A stretch of DNA of 64,000 bases from Pseudomonas wayambapalatensis (GCA_014268975.2 CP077096.1:863001-927000), one strand, 5' to 3'; positions 17,504-28,264 are shown, counted from the first letter of the stretch. Numbers and translations are program-made. Notes: a model not told the origin generated them from the sequence alone.

Positions 17504-18859
17504 TCACTCCTGGTTGGCCAGTTTGTGCTCGAGGTAGTGGATGTTGATGCCGCCCTTGCAGAAACCTTCATCACGCACCAGGTCGCGGTGCAGCGGGATG
17601 TTGGTCTTGATGCCGTCGACGACGATCTCGTCCAGGGCATTGCGCATGCGCGCCATGGCTTCGTCGCGGTCCTTGCCGTAGGTGATCAGCTTGCCGATCA
17701 GCGAGTCGTAGTTCGGCGGAACCGAATAGCCGCTGTACAGGTGCGAATCGACCCGCACGCCATTGCCACCCGGGGCATGGAAGTGCTTGACGGTGCCTGG
17801 GCTTGGAATGAACTTCTTCGGGTCTTCGGCGTTGATCCGGCACTCCAGCGAGTGACCGCGGATCACCACGTCTTCCTGGCGGAACGACAGCTTGTTGCCA
17901 GCGGCGATGCTGAGCATCTCCTTGACGATGTCGATGCCGGTGACCATCTCCGAGACCGGGTGCTCGACCTGGACGCGGGTGTTCATCTCGATGAAGTAGA
18001 AGCGACCGTTCTCGTACAGGAACTCGAAAGTACCTGCACCGCGGTAGCCGATCTCGATGCACGCATCGACGCAACGCTTGAAGACTTCCTGACGGGCCTT
18101 CTCGTCGATGCCGGGGGCCGGCGCTTCTTCCAGTACCTTCTGGTGACGGCGCTGCAGCGAGCAGTCGCGGTCGCCCAGGTGCACGGCGTTGCCCTGGCCA
18201 TCGGACAGTACCTGGACTTCCACGTGACGTGGGTTGGTCAGGAACTTCTCCAGATAGACCATCGGGTTGCCGAACGCAGCACCGGCTTCGGTGCGGGTCA
18301 GCTTGGCCGAGGCGATCAGGTCTTCTTCCTTGTGCACCACGCGCATGCCGCGACCACCACCGCCACCGGCGGCCTTGATGATCACCGGATAGCCGACTTC
18401 ACGGGCGATGGCCAGTGCAGTTTCTTCGTCTTCCGGCAGCGGGCCGTCGGAGCCCGGTACGGTCGGTACGCCCGACTTGATCATCGCGTCCTTGGCCGAA
18501 ACCTTGTCGCCCATCAGGCGGATGGTGTCGGCTTTAGGGCCGATGAAGGCGAAACCGGATTTCTCCACCTGCTCGGCGAAGTCGGCGTTCTCGGCGAGGA
18601 AGCCGTAGCCTGGGTGGATGGCGGTGGCGCCAGTCACTTCGGCGGCAGCGATGATCGCCGGGATGTGCAGGTAGGATTCTTTCGACGATGCAGGGCCGAT
18701 GCAGACCGATTCGTCTGCCAGACCCAGGTGCATCAGTTCGCGGTCAGCGGTGGAGTGGACCGCGACGGTCTTGATGCCCAGCTCTTTGCAGGCACGCAGG
18801 ATCCGCAGGGCAATTTCCCCACGGTTGGCGATCAGGACTTTTTCGAGCTTCCCAGACAT
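17504..18859 (-). CDS. accC: Biotin carboxylase subunit of acetyl-CoA carboxylase
   Basis: ATP-grasp enzyme that carboxylates the biotin on AccB, the first half-reaction of fatty acid synthesis. The 451-residue product begins [19 protein letters not shown], has the glycine-rich loop [10 protein letters not shown], and [17 protein letters not shown] near the active site. It follows accB by 17 bp, the usual accBC operon. An extension to ATG 18880 would overlap that spacer and is less likely. Confidence 0.97.
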   Translation of the reverse strand: MSGKLEKVLIANRGEIALRILRACKELGIKTVAVHSTADRELMHLGLADESVCIGPASSKESYLHIPAIIAAAEVTGATAIHPGYGFLAENADFAEQVEKSGFAFIGPKADTIRLMGDKVSAKDAMIKSGVPTVPGSDGPLPEDEETALAIAREVGYPVIIKAAGGGGGRGMRVVHKEEDLIASAKLTRTEAGAAFGNPMVYLEKFLTNPRHVEVQVLSDGQGNAVHLGDRDCSLQRRHQKVLEEAPAPGIDEKARQEVFKRCVDACIEIGYRGAGTFEFLYENGRFYFIEMNTRVQVEHPVSEMVTGIDIVKEMLSIAAGNKLSFRQEDVVIRGHSLECRINAEDPKKFIPSPGTVKHFHAPGGNGVRVDSHLYSGYSVPPNYDSLIGKLITYGKDRDEAMARMRNALDEIVVDGIKTNIPLHRDLVRDEGFCKGGINIHYLEHKLANQE

Positions 18860-18876
18860 CGTTGGCTCTCCGCGAT

Positions 18877-19335
18877 TCAAACGATGGTGAACAGCGGCTG
18901 GTCGAACTCAACCGGCTGACCGTCTTCCACCAGGATGGCGTCGATGACACCGCCGATATCGGCTTCGATGTGGTTCATCATCTTCATGGCTTCGACGATG
19001 CACAGGGTGTCGCCTTTCTTCACCGCCTGACCGACTTCAGCGAAGTTCGGCGAGGTCGGCGATGGCTTGCGGTAGAAGGTGCCGACCATCGGCGAGCGGA
19101 CCACGGTGCCTTTGAGGGCAGGTGCTGCAGCGGCTTCGGCAACCGGGGCCGCGGCGACAGGGGCGGCGGCAACGGGTGCGGCGACCGGAGCAGGCGCTGC
19201 GAAGTACTGGGCGCCGGCAGGTTGCTTGCTGTTACGGCTGATGCGAACGGACTCTTCGCCTTCCTTGATCTCCAGTTCGTCGATGCCGGACTCTTCCAGC
19301 AGTTCGATCAGCTTTTTGACTTTACGGATATCCAT
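18877..19335 (-). CDS. accB: Biotin carboxyl carrier protein
   Basis: Carries biotin between AccC and the AccA/AccD transferase. The 152-residue product has a conserved N-terminal segment ([16 protein letters not shown]), a flexible alanine/proline/valine linker near residues 50-75, and a C-terminal biotinyl domain with the lysine in [12 protein letters not shown] and a thumb-like [12 protein letters not shown] stretch. It is first in accBC and probably has its own promoter in the 109 bp after aroQ. Confidence 0.97.
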   Translation of the reverse strand: MDIRKVKKLIELLEESGIDELEIKEGEESVRISRNSKQPAGAQYFAAPAPVAAPVAAAPVAAAPVAEAAAAPALKGTVVRSPMVGTFYRKPSPTSPNFAEVGQAVKKGDTLCIVEAMKMMNHIEADIGGVIDAILVEDGQPVEFDQPLFTIV

Positions 19336-19411
19336 TAATCAGCAACTCCCAAGGTTCGGTCGGGGACGTAATTGTTAAAACGTATCGAAAACGTTTCTTC
19401 GTAGTGCTTCG

Positions 19412-19437
19412 AGGCCCCGGTCGAAGGACCGAGGCCT
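19412..19437. terminator. Hairpin between aroQ and accB
   Basis: AGGCCCCGGTC (19412-19422) pairs with GACCGAGGCCT (19427-19437) across a GAAG loop with one mismatch. On the minus strand it follows the aroQ stop by 8 bp and lacks a good T-run, so it may be a partial terminator or attenuator ahead of accBC. Confidence 0.55.
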
Positions 19438-19444
19438 TGCGTCA

Positions 19445-19897
19445 TCAGGGCTGTGCGTTGGCAGCCAGGTGTTCCAGTGCAGACTCCAGGGCCAGCCGGT
19501 AACCGGTGGCGCCCAGGCCGCAGATCACGCCCACTGCCACATCGGAGAAGTAGGAGTGATGACGGAACGGTTCACGCTTGTGCACGTTGGACAGGTGCAC
19601 TTCGATGAATGGGATGCTCACTGCGAGCAATGCGTCACGTAATGCGACGCTGGTGTGGGTGAAAGCGGCCGGGTTGATCAGGATGAAGTCCACGCCTTCG
19701 TTGCGCGCAGCGTGAATGCGGTCGATCAGTTCGTACTCGGCATTGCTCTGCAGGTACTGCAAGTGGTGGCCGGCGGCGCGTGCGCGCTGCTCGAGGTCCT
19801 GGTTGATCTGGGCGAGGGTGACGGCGCCGTAGACTCCCGGCTCGCGGGTGCCGAGCAGGTTGAGGTTGGGGCCGTGCAGCACCAGTAGGGTGGCCAT
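19445..19897 (-). CDS. aroQ: Type II 3-dehydroquinate dehydratase
   Basis: Dehydrates 3-dehydroquinate in the shikimate pathway. The 150-residue dodecamer-type enzyme shows [20 protein letters not shown] (active-site tyrosine and arginine loop), [12 protein letters not shown] and the catalytic histidine region [14 protein letters not shown]. The ATG at 19897 is the conserved start; upstream in-frame sequence is not typical. The position before accBC matches P. aeruginosa aroQ1. Confidence 0.97.
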   Translation of the reverse strand: MATLLVLHGPNLNLLGTREPGVYGAVTLAQINQDLEQRARAAGHHLQYLQSNAEYELIDRIHAARNEGVDFILINPAAFTHTSVALRDALLAVSIPFIEVHLSNVHKREPFRHHSYFSDVAVGVICGLGATGYRLALESALEHLAANAQP

Positions 19898-20076
19898 CTG
19901 CGGTTTCCTTGGTTTTGTAGGGCAATTCGACATAGCGCGGCGACTATGCCGCAAGAGACTAGCGAGTGTCCAGTTCCCTGCAATAGCCAGCACGATGACC
20001 GAGATTCGCGCAAAGTATGTGACCAGATGATGAGCTCTGGTCACTTCATCGGAGAAAGTTACCGGTGCGCGGGAAG

Positions 20077-21849
20077 TTATAGACCGAGTTTGCTGCGCGT
20101 GCCCGTGAGAATTTTCGCAAATTCGTCGGCGTTCACCTCGCCTACCACCCGATCAGCGGTCATTTCGCTGCCGTTTGCGGCAAAAAACAACAAGGCGGGT
20201 GGGCCGAACAGTTTGTAGCGGTCGAGCAGGGCGCGTTGTTCGGCGTTGCTCTCGGTGATGTCGAAGCGCAGCAGTTTGAACCCACTCAATCCTGGCTGGA
20301 CCTGCGCCGCGTTGAGCACCTCATGCTCGATCACCTTGCAACTGATGCACCAGTCGGCGTACCAGTCCAGCAGCACCGGCTGGCCTGCGGCCTTGGCCTG
20401 GGCCAGTGCGGCGTCCAGGGCGGCAGGGGTGGTGAGGGTTTGCCACGCATCCGCCTGAGCGTTGGCGCTGGCGGGGGCCGAGGCGCTGACGCCGGGGCCT
20501 GGCAATGGACGCAGTGGATCGACCTGACCGGCAAGTGCGCCATACCAGCACGCCAGTGCATAGACCAGGCAGAGCAGCCCCAGCAGTTGGGCCAGGCGTT
20601 GGCGCGGGGTCTTGACCACGAATTCCAGCGCCCCGAGGAACAGCGCCACGCCTGCTGACAACAGGCCGATCAGCAGCAGTGTCACCGGCCCCGGCAGCAC
20701 GCGGCTGAGCAGGCCGAGCGCAACGCCCAGCAGCAGGACCCCGATCACGTTCTTCACCGTGTTCATCCACGCCCCGCTCTTGGGTAGCCAGGCGGCACCG
20801 CCGGTCGCCACCAGCAGCAGTGGCGCCCCCATGCCCAATCCGAGCGCGAACAGCTTCAGTGCGCCTCCCAGGGCATCGCCGCTGGCGCTTATATAGAGCA
20901 GGGCACCGGCCAGTGGCGCAGACACGCAGGGCGAGACCAGCAGGCTGGAAAGCACGCCCAGCACCGCAGCACCCAGCAGCGAACCGCCGCGGGTATTGCT
21001 GGCGACGCGGTCCAGGCGCTGGCTCACGGCGTGCGGCAGCTTGAGTTCGAACAGGCCGAACATCGCCAGGGCGAACACCACGAAGAACAGCGCGAAGGGC
21101 ACCAGTACCCAGGCCGACTGCAAACGTGCCTGCAAGTTGAGGCTGGCACCGAACAGGCCCATCAGCGCACCGAGCGCGGCAAAGCTGGCAGCCATCGGTA
21201 GTACGTAGGCCAGCGATAGGCTCAAGCCGCGCCAGCCACCCACCTGGCCGCGCAGCACCACGCCCGAGAGGATCGGCAGCATCGGCAGCACGCAGGGGGT
21301 GAAGGTCAGGCCCAGACCGGCCAGGAAGAACAGCAGCAAGGTCTGCCAGCTCCAGCGCTCGGCCGTGCTGGTGGACAGGGTGCTGCCTTCGCCGGGAATC
21401 GACAGTCGCGCAGTTTCCGGGGGATAGCACAAGCCCTTGTCGGCGCAGCCCTGGTAGCCGACCAGCAAGGTGAAGGCGCGCGAGTCGGTGCGCGGTACTT
21501 CGATGTCGACGATGCCATGGTAGACCTCGACATCGCCGAAGAACTCGTCGTGCTTGGCTTCACCCTGGGGGATCCGTGCGTTGCCGAGGGCGATGTCGGC
21601 TGGCTCGCTGCGGAACTGGAAGCGATGGCGGTAGAGGTAGTAGCCCTCGGTGGCGACGAAGCGCAGCTTGATCGACTGGGCATCGGCGCTGATCAGGTCG
21701 AGCTTGAAGGCTTCGTGGACCGGCAGGAAGTCGGCGCTGTTGGACAGCGAGGCGGCACCGAGGGTGGCGCTGGGGCGGTTGTCGAGCAGGCCCGAGGCGA
21801 AGGCTGGGCTGGCCAGCAGCAGGAACAGCAGGAAGAACAGGCGGCGCAT
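20077..21849 (-). CDS. dsbD: Thiol:disulfide interchange protein DsbD
   Basis: Inner-membrane protein that carries electrons from cytoplasmic thioredoxin to periplasmic DsbC-type proteins. The 590 residues include a signal peptide, an N-terminal immunoglobulin-like domain with the cysteine pair in [12 protein letters not shown], eight membrane helices with cysteines in [10 protein letters not shown] and [11 protein letters not shown], and a C-terminal thioredoxin domain with [10 protein letters not shown]. All three cysteine pairs needed for the relay are present. Located between ctpL and aroQ, as in P. aeruginosa (dipZ). Confidence 0.96.
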   Translation of the reverse strand: MRRLFFLLFLLLASPAFASGLLDNRPSATLGAASLSNSADFLPVHEAFKLDLISADAQSIKLRFVATEGYYLYRHRFQFRSEPADIALGNARIPQGEAKHDEFFGDVEVYHGIVDIEVPRTDSRAFTLLVGYQGCADKGLCYPPETARLSIPGEGSTLSTSTAERWSWQTLLLFFLAGLGLTFTPCVLPMLPILSGVVLRGQVGGWRGLSLSLAYVLPMAASFAALGALMGLFGASLNLQARLQSAWVLVPFALFFVVFALAMFGLFELKLPHAVSQRLDRVASNTRGGSLLGAAVLGVLSSLLVSPCVSAPLAGALLYISASGDALGGALKLFALGLGMGAPLLLVATGGAAWLPKSGAWMNTVKNVIGVLLLGVALGLLSRVLPGPVTLLLIGLLSAGVALFLGALEFVVKTPRQRLAQLLGLLCLVYALACWYGALAGQVDPLRPLPGPGVSASAPASANAQADAWQTLTTPAALDAALAQAKAAGQPVLLDWYADWCISCKVIEHEVLNAAQVQPGLSGFKLLRFDITESNAEQRALLDRYKLFGPPALLFFAANGSEMTADRVVGEVNADEFAKILTGTRSKLGL

Positions 21850-21959
21850 GGCGGACTCGCGAGGCGGAACGTGCCCGGCATGATAGCGGAGTTGGCTGGA
21901 GGCGGGGATGACAGGTGGTCGCAGGTTCGGCTGTTTGCAGGCCTGGCCCGGGTGGGAGC

Positions 21960-21985
21960 GGCCTGGCCCGCGAAGGGGCCAGGCC
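21960..21985. terminator. Hairpin between the chemoreceptor and dsbD
   Basis: A perfect 10 bp stem GGCCTGGCCC (21960-21969) / GGGCCAGGCC (21976-21985) with a GCGAAG loop, just beyond the chemoreceptor stop. It is preceded by GGTGGGAGC, so it looks REP-like. No T-run is present. Confidence 0.6.
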
Positions 21986-21991
21986 TGCCGA

Positions 21992-23953
21992 TCACACCCT
22001 GAAGGCCCGCACCGCGGTATTCAGCTCACCCCCCAGTTGCAGCAACTGCTCACCCTGCTCGCGCCCTTCGCCGATGCGTTGCAGGTTGTCTTCCCCGAGC
22101 GCATGAATCCGCTCGCTGTGGTCGCGGATCTCGCTCACAGCACCGCTCTGCTGTGCGGTGACGTCGGCAATCCTCACCGCTGTATCGGAGATGGTGCGAA
22201 TCGCGCTGACAATCTCATCCAGCGCACCGTCCGCCGCCTGGGCCTGGCTGGCGGTGGCCTCGGCGTGTTCGAGCTGGGTGCGCATGCCATTCACCGATTC
22301 GCGCGCCGCCTGCTGCAGGCGGTCGATCAGCGCCTGGATCTCGCCGGTGGCGCCGGTGGTGCGCTGGGCCAGCGAGCGCACTTCGTCGGCTACGACGGCG
22401 AAGCCGCGGCCCATTTCGCCGGCACGGGCCGCCTCGATCGCTGCGTTGAGGGCCAGCAGGTTGGTCTGCTCGGCGATCGAGCGGATCACCGTCAGCACGC
22501 CACCGATGGTCGCCGACTCCTCGGCCAGTTGTTCGATCAACTGCGCATTGCCCTGCACTTCATCGACCAACGCTCGCAGGCCGGAGAGGCTGTGGCCGAT
22601 CACCGTCTGGCCGTGCTCCACGGCGCGCCCGGCGTCGCGGCTGGCATCCGCGGCCGAACTGGCATCGCCGGCCACTTGCTGGATGGTCGCCTCGAGCTCG
22701 CCCAGGGCATCGCGGATCTGTGCAGTATCGCCCGCCTGGCGCTCGGCACCGTCATGCAGCGCGCTGCTCATGCCGGCCAGGGCATGGCTGCTGCCTGCGA
22801 CCTGCTCGGCGTTGTGGCGGATCGTGCCGACCAGGGTCACCAGGTACTGGCGCAGCCGGTTGAGCGACTCCTGGATGTCGTGCAGTTCAAGGTTGGTCTT
22901 GCCAAGGGCGACGGGCTGGGCGAAATCGCCCTCGGCCCAACGCGACAAGGCTGGCGCAAGGCTGGTAAGGGTGCGCGTCAGGCGGCGCTGCAAGGTGTCG
23001 ATGAGTAGGGCGATCAGCAGAATCAGGCCGATCATCAGGCCCTGGATGACCCGGACCTCGCCAGCGATCTTCGCGTGCTGACCGCGCACTTCAGGTTCCA
23101 GTCCGGCGATGGCCTTTTGCACAGCTTCGAGGCGCTCGCTGGTGCTGGCGGCCAATGCGGCGCGGCGTTCGATCTGTTCACGGGTGCGCTGCAGTTCGGC
23201 CGGATAGCGCCCGAGCAAGCTTTGCAGTTCACGCTTGAGGCCGACGGCAACGTCCTCCTTCTGCTCGCTGCCCTGGCTTTGCAGGCCCATCATCGCGGCG
23301 AAGTCGTCGGCGTTGGATTCGGCCGCGCGGGTCACCCCCAGCAACGGCAGGCTGTCGATGATCTGCGCCTGGGCGCGGATCTGTTGCAGTTCGCGCTCCA
23401 CTTCGTCCGCCAGTTCCGCGCGACCGCTGCTGACCAGCTTGTCGCGGGCCAGTGCCAGGCGGCCCAGGTGCAGCGAGGCGTCCATCAGTGGGGCCAGGTA
23501 GCGACCCGCCTCGGCGTTGCCACTGTCGCGGGCATAGCCGGCCAGTTGCTCCAGGTTGGCGCCCAGTTCGCGCTCGGCCTGCAGCAGCAATGCCTGTGGG
23601 TCTCCGGCCAGCTTGCCGGCGGCCAGCAGTTCGTTGGCGGTAAAGCCCTGCAGGCTGTCCAGGCTCGGGCGCAGCTTGGCGGCCAATGCGTCTGGCCATT
23701 CTCCGAGGGCGCTGTGCAACTGCTTGTTGGCCTCCATGGCCGAGGCATGGCGCAGGGCGTCGCCGCTGGCCAGGTAGGCCTGGATATTGCCGGCGGTCTC
23801 GTTCTGGAACTGCTGGGACAGCCCCAGGTAGCGCTCCATCATCTGATAGGGACGCTCCAGCGCACGCTGCGACCACCACAGGGTTGCACCCAGGGCAAAG
23901 CACACGGTCACCAGCAAGAGGGTGTTGAAATTGGTCAGCCACTTCAGGCGCAT
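21992..23953 (-). CDS. Methyl-accepting chemotaxis protein (CtpL-like)
   Basis: Inner-membrane chemoreceptor signalling to CheA/CheW. The 653-residue product has a membrane helix near residues 9-28 and a helical periplasmic domain of about 270 residues. A second membrane helix ([14 protein letters not shown]) lies near 315, followed by HAMP. The conserved hairpin tip [20 protein letters not shown] is then followed by [13 protein letters not shown]. Position next to dsbD and gcbA is that of P. aeruginosa CtpL (PA4844), a phosphate-linked receptor, but the ligand cannot be read from sequence. No CheB/CheR-tethering pentapeptide is seen at the C-terminus (AVRAFRV). Confidence 0.92.
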   Translation of the reverse strand: MRLKWLTNFNTLLLVTVCFALGATLWWSQRALERPYQMMERYLGLSQQFQNETAGNIQAYLASGDALRHASAMEANKQLHSALGEWPDALAAKLRPSLDSLQGFTANELLAAGKLAGDPQALLLQAERELGANLEQLAGYARDSGNAEAGRYLAPLMDASLHLGRLALARDKLVSSGRAELADEVERELQQIRAQAQIIDSLPLLGVTRAAESNADDFAAMMGLQSQGSEQKEDVAVGLKRELQSLLGRYPAELQRTREQIERRAALAASTSERLEAVQKAIAGLEPEVRGQHAKIAGEVRVIQGLMIGLILLIALLIDTLQRRLTRTLTSLAPALSRWAEGDFAQPVALGKTNLELHDIQESLNRLRQYLVTLVGTIRHNAEQVAGSSHALAGMSSALHDGAERQAGDTAQIRDALGELEATIQQVAGDASSAADASRDAGRAVEHGQTVIGHSLSGLRALVDEVQGNAQLIEQLAEESATIGGVLTVIRSIAEQTNLLALNAAIEAARAGEMGRGFAVVADEVRSLAQRTTGATGEIQALIDRLQQAARESVNGMRTQLEHAEATASQAQAADGALDEIVSAIRTISDTAVRIADVTAQQSGAVSEIRDHSERIHALGEDNLQRIGEGREQGEQLLQLGGELNTAVRAFRV

Positions 23954-24066
23954 AGCCGCGAACTTCCTGCGGGAATGGAGAGGTAGGTGCCTGAAGTTAT
24001 TGCGATTTTGTGACCGGGTGATGACGACGACGGGGTGGCGCCATAAAAAAGTGGCAGAGTGCCAGT

Positions 24067-25683
24067 CTAGGGCTCGACCCTCACCACACAGTTGCGCCCC
24101 GCGTGCTTGGCCCGGTACAGCGCCTCGTCCGCCGCGCTGGCCATGGTCAGCGCATCCAGCGCGTCATCGAGTTGCACCACCCCGGCGCTGAAGGTGCACT
24201 GCAGGTCGTGCGGCTGGGCGGGATAGTGGATTTCGGCAAAGCGCCGGCGGATCTCGTCGAGCACCTTGTGCGCAGCTTCCAGGCCGGTGTTGGGCATGAC
24301 GATGGCGAATTCCTCGCCGCCATAGCGGCCGATGAAATCGGTCTTGCGCAGGCGCTGCTTGAGGAACAACGCCAGGCTCTTGATCACCCGGTCGCCCATG
24401 GGATGGCCATGGCGGTCGTTGATCTTCTTGAAGTGGTCGATGTCCAGCATGGCGAAGCTCAGTGGTTGTTCCTCGCGGCGGGCGCGGAAACTGCAGTCTT
24501 CGAGCAGTTGCAGGATGTGGGTGTGGTTGTACAGCCCGGTCAGGCTGTCGCGCACCATGCGCGCCTTGAGATGACGGGCGCGGGCGGCGCGGTTGCGCAC
24601 GGTGGTGACCAGGTGACGGGCGCGGATCGGCTTGGTGAGGAAGTCGTCGCCACCTTCGCTCATGGCATCGAGCTGCTTGTCCAGGTCGTCCTCGGCCGAC
24701 AGGTAGATGATCGGTACGCTGACATAACGGTCGTTGTGGCGGATCACCTTGGCCAGTTCGGTGCCGGTGCAGTCGGGCATGTACATGTCGAGGATGATCA
24801 GGTCGGGCTGGAAGTCAGCGAGCTCGGCCATGGTGCGGATCGGCTCGGTGAGCGTGCGGGTGATGATGCCGGCGCCGTTGAGCAGGCGCTCGGTGTGCAT
24901 GGCCTGGGCGCGCGAGTCATCGATGATCAGCACCCGGAACGGGTCGTATTGGGTGGCGCTGGTCAGCAGTTCGACCTTCTCCAGCAGGCTGGATGCCTCC
25001 AGGGTGCCGGTGAGGAACTCCTGGCCTCCGGCGCGCACGGCGGCGAGGCGGGTCGGGGTGTCGGTCTCGTGGAGGCTGAAGAACAGCAGCGGGATGTGCA
25101 ACTCCAGCCCTTGCTGGGCGTCGGCGGCCAGTTTGAGGCCCTGGCCGGGGCCACTGAAGTCGACATCCATGACGATGGCCGACGGCAGGCGTTCGCTCAT
25201 CGAGGCACGGAAGGCTTCGGCGTTGCCCAGTGCCTGCACGCCCAACCCGAAGAACTCCAGCTGTTGCGCCAGGCGTTCGGCGCGGTCATGGTCCTGCAGC
25301 AGGATGTACACCGGCTTGCGCAAGGGTGGCAGAGGCACATGATCGAGCTGGTCGCCCTTGCGCAGGCCGGTGCGCGACAGGCGTTGCATCAGGCGATTGA
25401 GCTCGCCGATCAGCTCGGAGTTGAGCCGCGTGCTGTTCGCTTCGATGGTCCTCAGCGTCTGTCCGATGGCAATCGACAGGCTGCCGTGCTCGGGCTGCTC
25501 GAAACGGTCGGCGTAGCGTTGCAGGCGCAGATTGGCATCGCCCAGTTCGCTCAGCCCTGCGCTCGACCACTCGCCACGCTGCAGGCGCTGCCAGATTTCG
25601 AGAATCTGTCGGGCCTGGTGAATGACCCGCTGGGCGAAATGCTGCTTCAAGCGCTCGTGGCTGGGCTCGGCTGGCTGGGTCAT
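24067..25683 (-). CDS. gcbA: Diguanylate cyclase with two receiver-like domains (GcbA/AdcA family)
   Basis: Makes cyclic di-GMP; in Pseudomonas the orthologue promotes early biofilm attachment. The 538-residue product has a helical N-terminus (about 1-110), a receiver-like domain (about 125-245), a canonical receiver (acceptor aspartate in [11 protein letters not shown], lysine in FLTKPI) and a GGDEF domain with GGEEF. An RxxD inhibitory site (RKTD) sits five residues before GGEEF, so product feedback is expected. The first receiver lacks the conserved lysine (FLTGTLEAS) and is probably not phosphorylated normally. Confidence 0.9.
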   Translation of the reverse strand: MTQPAEPSHERLKQHFAQRVIHQARQILEIWQRLQRGEWSSAGLSELGDANLRLQRYADRFEQPEHGSLSIAIGQTLRTIEANSTRLNSELIGELNRLMQRLSRTGLRKGDQLDHVPLPPLRKPVYILLQDHDRAERLAQQLEFFGLGVQALGNAEAFRASMSERLPSAIVMDVDFSGPGQGLKLAADAQQGLELHIPLLFFSLHETDTPTRLAAVRAGGQEFLTGTLEASSLLEKVELLTSATQYDPFRVLIIDDSRAQAMHTERLLNGAGIITRTLTEPIRTMAELADFQPDLIILDMYMPDCTGTELAKVIRHNDRYVSVPIIYLSAEDDLDKQLDAMSEGGDDFLTKPIRARHLVTTVRNRAARARHLKARMVRDSLTGLYNHTHILQLLEDCSFRARREEQPLSFAMLDIDHFKKINDRHGHPMGDRVIKSLALFLKQRLRKTDFIGRYGGEEFAIVMPNTGLEAAHKVLDEIRRRFAEIHYPAQPHDLQCTFSAGVVQLDDALDALTMASAADEALYRAKHAGRNCVVRVEP

Positions 25684-25819
25684 GTCCTGACTGCTTGTTG
25701 GAGGTTGGTGTGCAGGTTCAATGATGGCTCTATGCTAGCAGGTCTTTTCCTGCTCGCGAGTGCTGTGGGTCAACAAAGCGTTCCGGCCCGATTATTCAGT
25801 TCCCGACCCATTGGTCGCT

Positions 25820-25849
25820 TATGCGTATGGCGGCGTCTGCTTTATAGTG
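25820..25849 (+). promoter_or_regulatory. Possible promoter of the DUF2333-nudix pair
   Basis: TATAGT at 25844-25849 with TTATGC 18 bp upstream, in the 250 bp divergent gcbA/DUF2333 region. The -35 match is weak. Nothing else distinctive was seen in that region. Confidence 0.3.
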
Positions 25850-25933
25850 CTGGGACGCGGGCTTGTCGTGGCACCCTGGCCGAGGCCTGTGGTCCAAGCC
25901 CCTGAACCGTCATGATTGATTAAGGACAACGCC

Positions 25934-27001
25934 ATGCTGGACTGGAAAAACCGTGAGGCCAAGGCTGAGCGCCCCGAGCGCGTCGATGGCCGTGGCGCTG
26001 CCACCCGTAGCTACCTCGGCGGCCTCTGGAGCCGCGCCCTGGGCACCCTGATCGGCCTGTACCTGCTGGTGTGCATCGGCCTTGGCTGGTACTGGAGCGA
26101 AGAGCCTGATCTGTTCCCGGTGCAACAGAATGCCCAGGCTGCGGCCGAGCGTAACGGCCAGCAGATGGTGGTTGGCTATACCACCATCGAAACCCTCAAG
26201 ACAGTGGCCGGCACCCTGCTCGACAAGCCGGGTGGGTATATCTCCAACGACCGCTTCCCGCCGGGGCTGTGGATGGACAACATGCCGAGCTGGGAATATG
26301 GCGTGTTGGTCCAGGTGCGCGACCTGTCGCGTGCGCTGCGCAAGGACTTCGCTCGCTCGCAGTCGCAATCGACCGAAGACGCCGACCTGGCCAAGGCCGA
26401 GCCGCGCTTCAACTTCGACAACAAGAGCTGGATCCTCCCTTCCAGCGAGTCGGAGTTCGAGGAGGGCATCAAGTCGCTCAACCGCTACCAGGTGCGCCTG
26501 GCCGCTGGCGACCAGGGCGCGATCTTCTATACCCGCGCCGACAACCTGAACAACTGGCTGGGCGACGTTGCCACGCGTCTGGGATCGTTGTCCCAACGCC
26601 TGTCGGCCAGCGTCGGCCGGGTCAAGCTCAACAGCAACCTGAAGACCGAAACCGTCCAGGCCGGCCAGGCACCGCAGGTCGACGAGGAGATCGTCGAGAC
26701 GCCATGGCTGCAGATCGACAACGTCTTCTACGAAGCCCGCGGCCAGGCCTGGGCGCTGTCGCATCTGCTGCGCGCCATCGAGGTCGACTTCGCCGACGTA
26801 CTGGCCAAGAAGAACGCCACCGTCAGCGTGCGTCAGATCATTCGTGAGCTGGAAGCTTCGCAGGAGCCGCTGTGGAGCCCGATGGTACTCAACGGCAGTG
26901 GCTTCGGCATGTGGGCCAACCACTCGCTGGTGATGGCCAACTACATCTCCCGGGCCAACGCCGCAGTCATCGACCTGCGTCAGTTGCTCTCGCAAGGATG
27001 A
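25934..27001 (+). CDS. DUF2333 family inner-membrane protein
   Basis: 355-residue protein of unknown function, conserved beside gcbA in Pseudomonas (PA4842 position). One N-terminal membrane helix (ALGTLIGLYLLVCIGLGWYW, about residues 34-53) anchors a large periplasmic domain with many charged and helical segments and no recognised catalytic motif. ATG 25934 follows TTAAGGAC at good spacing; an in-frame ATG at 25916 is less likely. Its stop overlaps the ATG of the nudix gene, so the two are coupled. Confidence 0.88.
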   Translation: MLDWKNREAKAERPERVDGRGAATRSYLGGLWSRALGTLIGLYLLVCIGLGWYWSEEPDLFPVQQNAQAAAERNGQQMVVGYTTIETLKTVAGTLLDKPGGYISNDRFPPGLWMDNMPSWEYGVLVQVRDLSRALRKDFARSQSQSTEDADLAKAEPRFNFDNKSWILPSSESEFEEGIKSLNRYQVRLAAGDQGAIFYTRADNLNNWLGDVATRLGSLSQRLSASVGRVKLNSNLKTETVQAGQAPQVDEEIVETPWLQIDNVFYEARGQAWALSHLLRAIEVDFADVLAKKNATVSVRQIIRELEASQEPLWSPMVLNGSGFGMWANHSLVMANYISRANAAVIDLRQLLSQG

Positions 27002-27531
27002 CCATCAATCCCGCCGAGGTCGCGCACCGCGCGGCCTCCGATGCCGAGCTGGTGGCCTGGGTGGACGAACACGACCAGCCGCTTGGCGCCCTGGCGCGGG
27101 CCGAGTTGCGCGAGCGAGGGTTGATCGGGCGCTGTACCTTCATCCTGCTGTTCAACAGCCAGGGCGAGCTGTGCGTGCACCGGCGCACCTTGAGCAAGGC
27201 GCTGTATCCCGGGTATTGGGATGTGGCGGCCGGTGGCATGGTCGGGGTGCACGAGGAGTACGCCGAGTCTGCGGCCCGCGAGCTGGAAGAGGAACTGGGC
27301 ATCGCTGGCGTCGCGTTGCGTTTTCACGAGAAGTTCTACTTCGATCAGTTGGGCAACCGCTTGTGGTGCGCGGTGTTCTCGGCGGTGTCCGACGCGCCGC
27401 TGCGGCTGCAGCCTGAAGAGGTGATCGAGGCGCGCTTCGTCACTGTGGAACAGGCAGAGGCCGAGAGCCGGGAGAAGGACTTCTGTCCGGACTCGCTGGA
27501 GGCGTTGCGCCGGTACAAGGCGAGCCTGTAG
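26998..27531 (+). CDS. Nudix hydrolase
   Basis: 177-residue pyrophosphohydrolase-type protein. The Nudix box is intact: GG-MVGVHE then an EY...RELEEELGI segment, fitting G-x5-E-x7-RE-U-x-EE-x-G-U. The preceding CTFILLFNSQGELCVHRR and YPGYWDVAAGG resemble the YfcD/isopentenyl isomerase-like group rather than MutT. Substrate cannot be assigned. The ATG overlaps the DUF2333 stop by four bases. Confidence 0.92.
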   Translation: MTINPAEVAHRAASDAELVAWVDEHDQPLGALARAELRERGLIGRCTFILLFNSQGELCVHRRTLSKALYPGYWDVAAGGMVGVHEEYAESAARELEEELGIAGVALRFHEKFYFDQLGNRLWCAVFSAVSDAPLRLQPEEVIEARFVTVEQAEAESREKDFCPDSLEALRRYKASL

Positions 27532-27630
27532 CCGTCAGCGCTCCCCCACGTCGCAAAACATTCGCAAAATGCCGCAATCCAGTACTTAGCAAGCCAGGAA
27601 TTTATCGTTACACTGCGCGCCCTTTTCGGG

Positions 27631-27651
27631 CTGTCGCAACACCTGCGACAG
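27631..27651 (+). promoter_or_regulatory. Perfect hairpin in the leader of the SUI1 gene
   Basis: CTGTCGCA (27631-27638) pairs with TGCGACAG (27644-27651) across a 5-base loop, about 90 bp upstream of the SUI1 start. It may act as terminator for the nudix transcript or as a leader structure; no T-run follows. Confidence 0.4.
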
Positions 27652-27740
27652 TAGCGCCGCCCCTGCCAGAGTGGGGCTTCGCGGTCGGTCCAGTCCCCCT
27701 GTGGTCCGACCAGTTTTTGTCCTCAGCAAGAGGAACAAAA

Positions 27741-28112
27741 GTGGCCAAGAAAGCTTCTTCCTTCTCCGCCCTCGGCGGTCTCGTGTTTTCCACCGACGCT
27801 GGTCGGCACTGCCCCGACTGCAGCCAGCCGGTGGACGCGTGTGTCTGCAAGCAGCAACTGATCCCCGAAGGTGATGGCATTGCCCGGGTACGCCGTGAAA
27901 GCAAGGGGCGTGGCGGCAAGACCGTCACCACCATCACTGGCGTACCGCTGCCGCTCGAGCAGCTCAAGGACCTCGCCAGCACGCTCAAACGGCGATGCGG
28001 CACCGGTGGTGCCTTGAAAGACGGTGTCATCGAGATCCAGGGTGATCACGTCGAACTGCTGCTCGCCGAGCTGATCAAGCAGGGTTTCAAGGCGAAGAAG
28101 TCCGGCGGTTGA
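27741..28112 (+). CDS. SUI1/eIF1-family translation factor
   Basis: 123-residue protein with a C-terminal SUI1 fold (GGKTVTTITGVPL, then CGTGGALKDGVIEIQGD), the family of eukaryotic eIF1 and bacterial YciH. The N-terminus carries a compact cysteine cluster (CPDCSQPVDACVC) that could bind zinc. The start is GTG 27741 behind AGAGGAAC; no ATG fits. P. aeruginosa PA4840 is in the same place. The bacterial role is not settled; effects on start-codon fidelity have been proposed for the family. Confidence 0.92.
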   Translation: MAKKASSFSALGGLVFSTDAGRHCPDCSQPVDACVCKQQLIPEGDGIARVRRESKGRGGKTVTTITGVPLPLEQLKDLASTLKRRCGTGGALKDGVIEIQGDHVELLLAELIKQGFKAKKSGG

Positions 28113-28207
28113 GTGTTGCCCGCAGGCATTTTTGCCGAGCGCTTTCTAAACTCGTTTCCGTTGCCGGGGTCTACCCGGGGACGGACGAATCGTCATTTTC
28201 AGCTTCT

Positions 28208-28239
28208 ACACTGCGCCCGCACCCACCGCGGGGCAGTGT
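28208..28239 (+). promoter_or_regulatory. Strong leader hairpin upstream of speA
   Basis: ACACTGC and CCCGC (28208-28214, 28216-28220) pair with GCGGG and GCAGTGT (28228-28239) across a 7-base loop, with one bulged G. It ends 26 bp before the speA ATG. It could be a terminator-like or regulatory element; no T-run follows immediately. Confidence 0.45.
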
Positions 28240-28264
28240 CTTGACTTATCTATAGGGGACTTGA

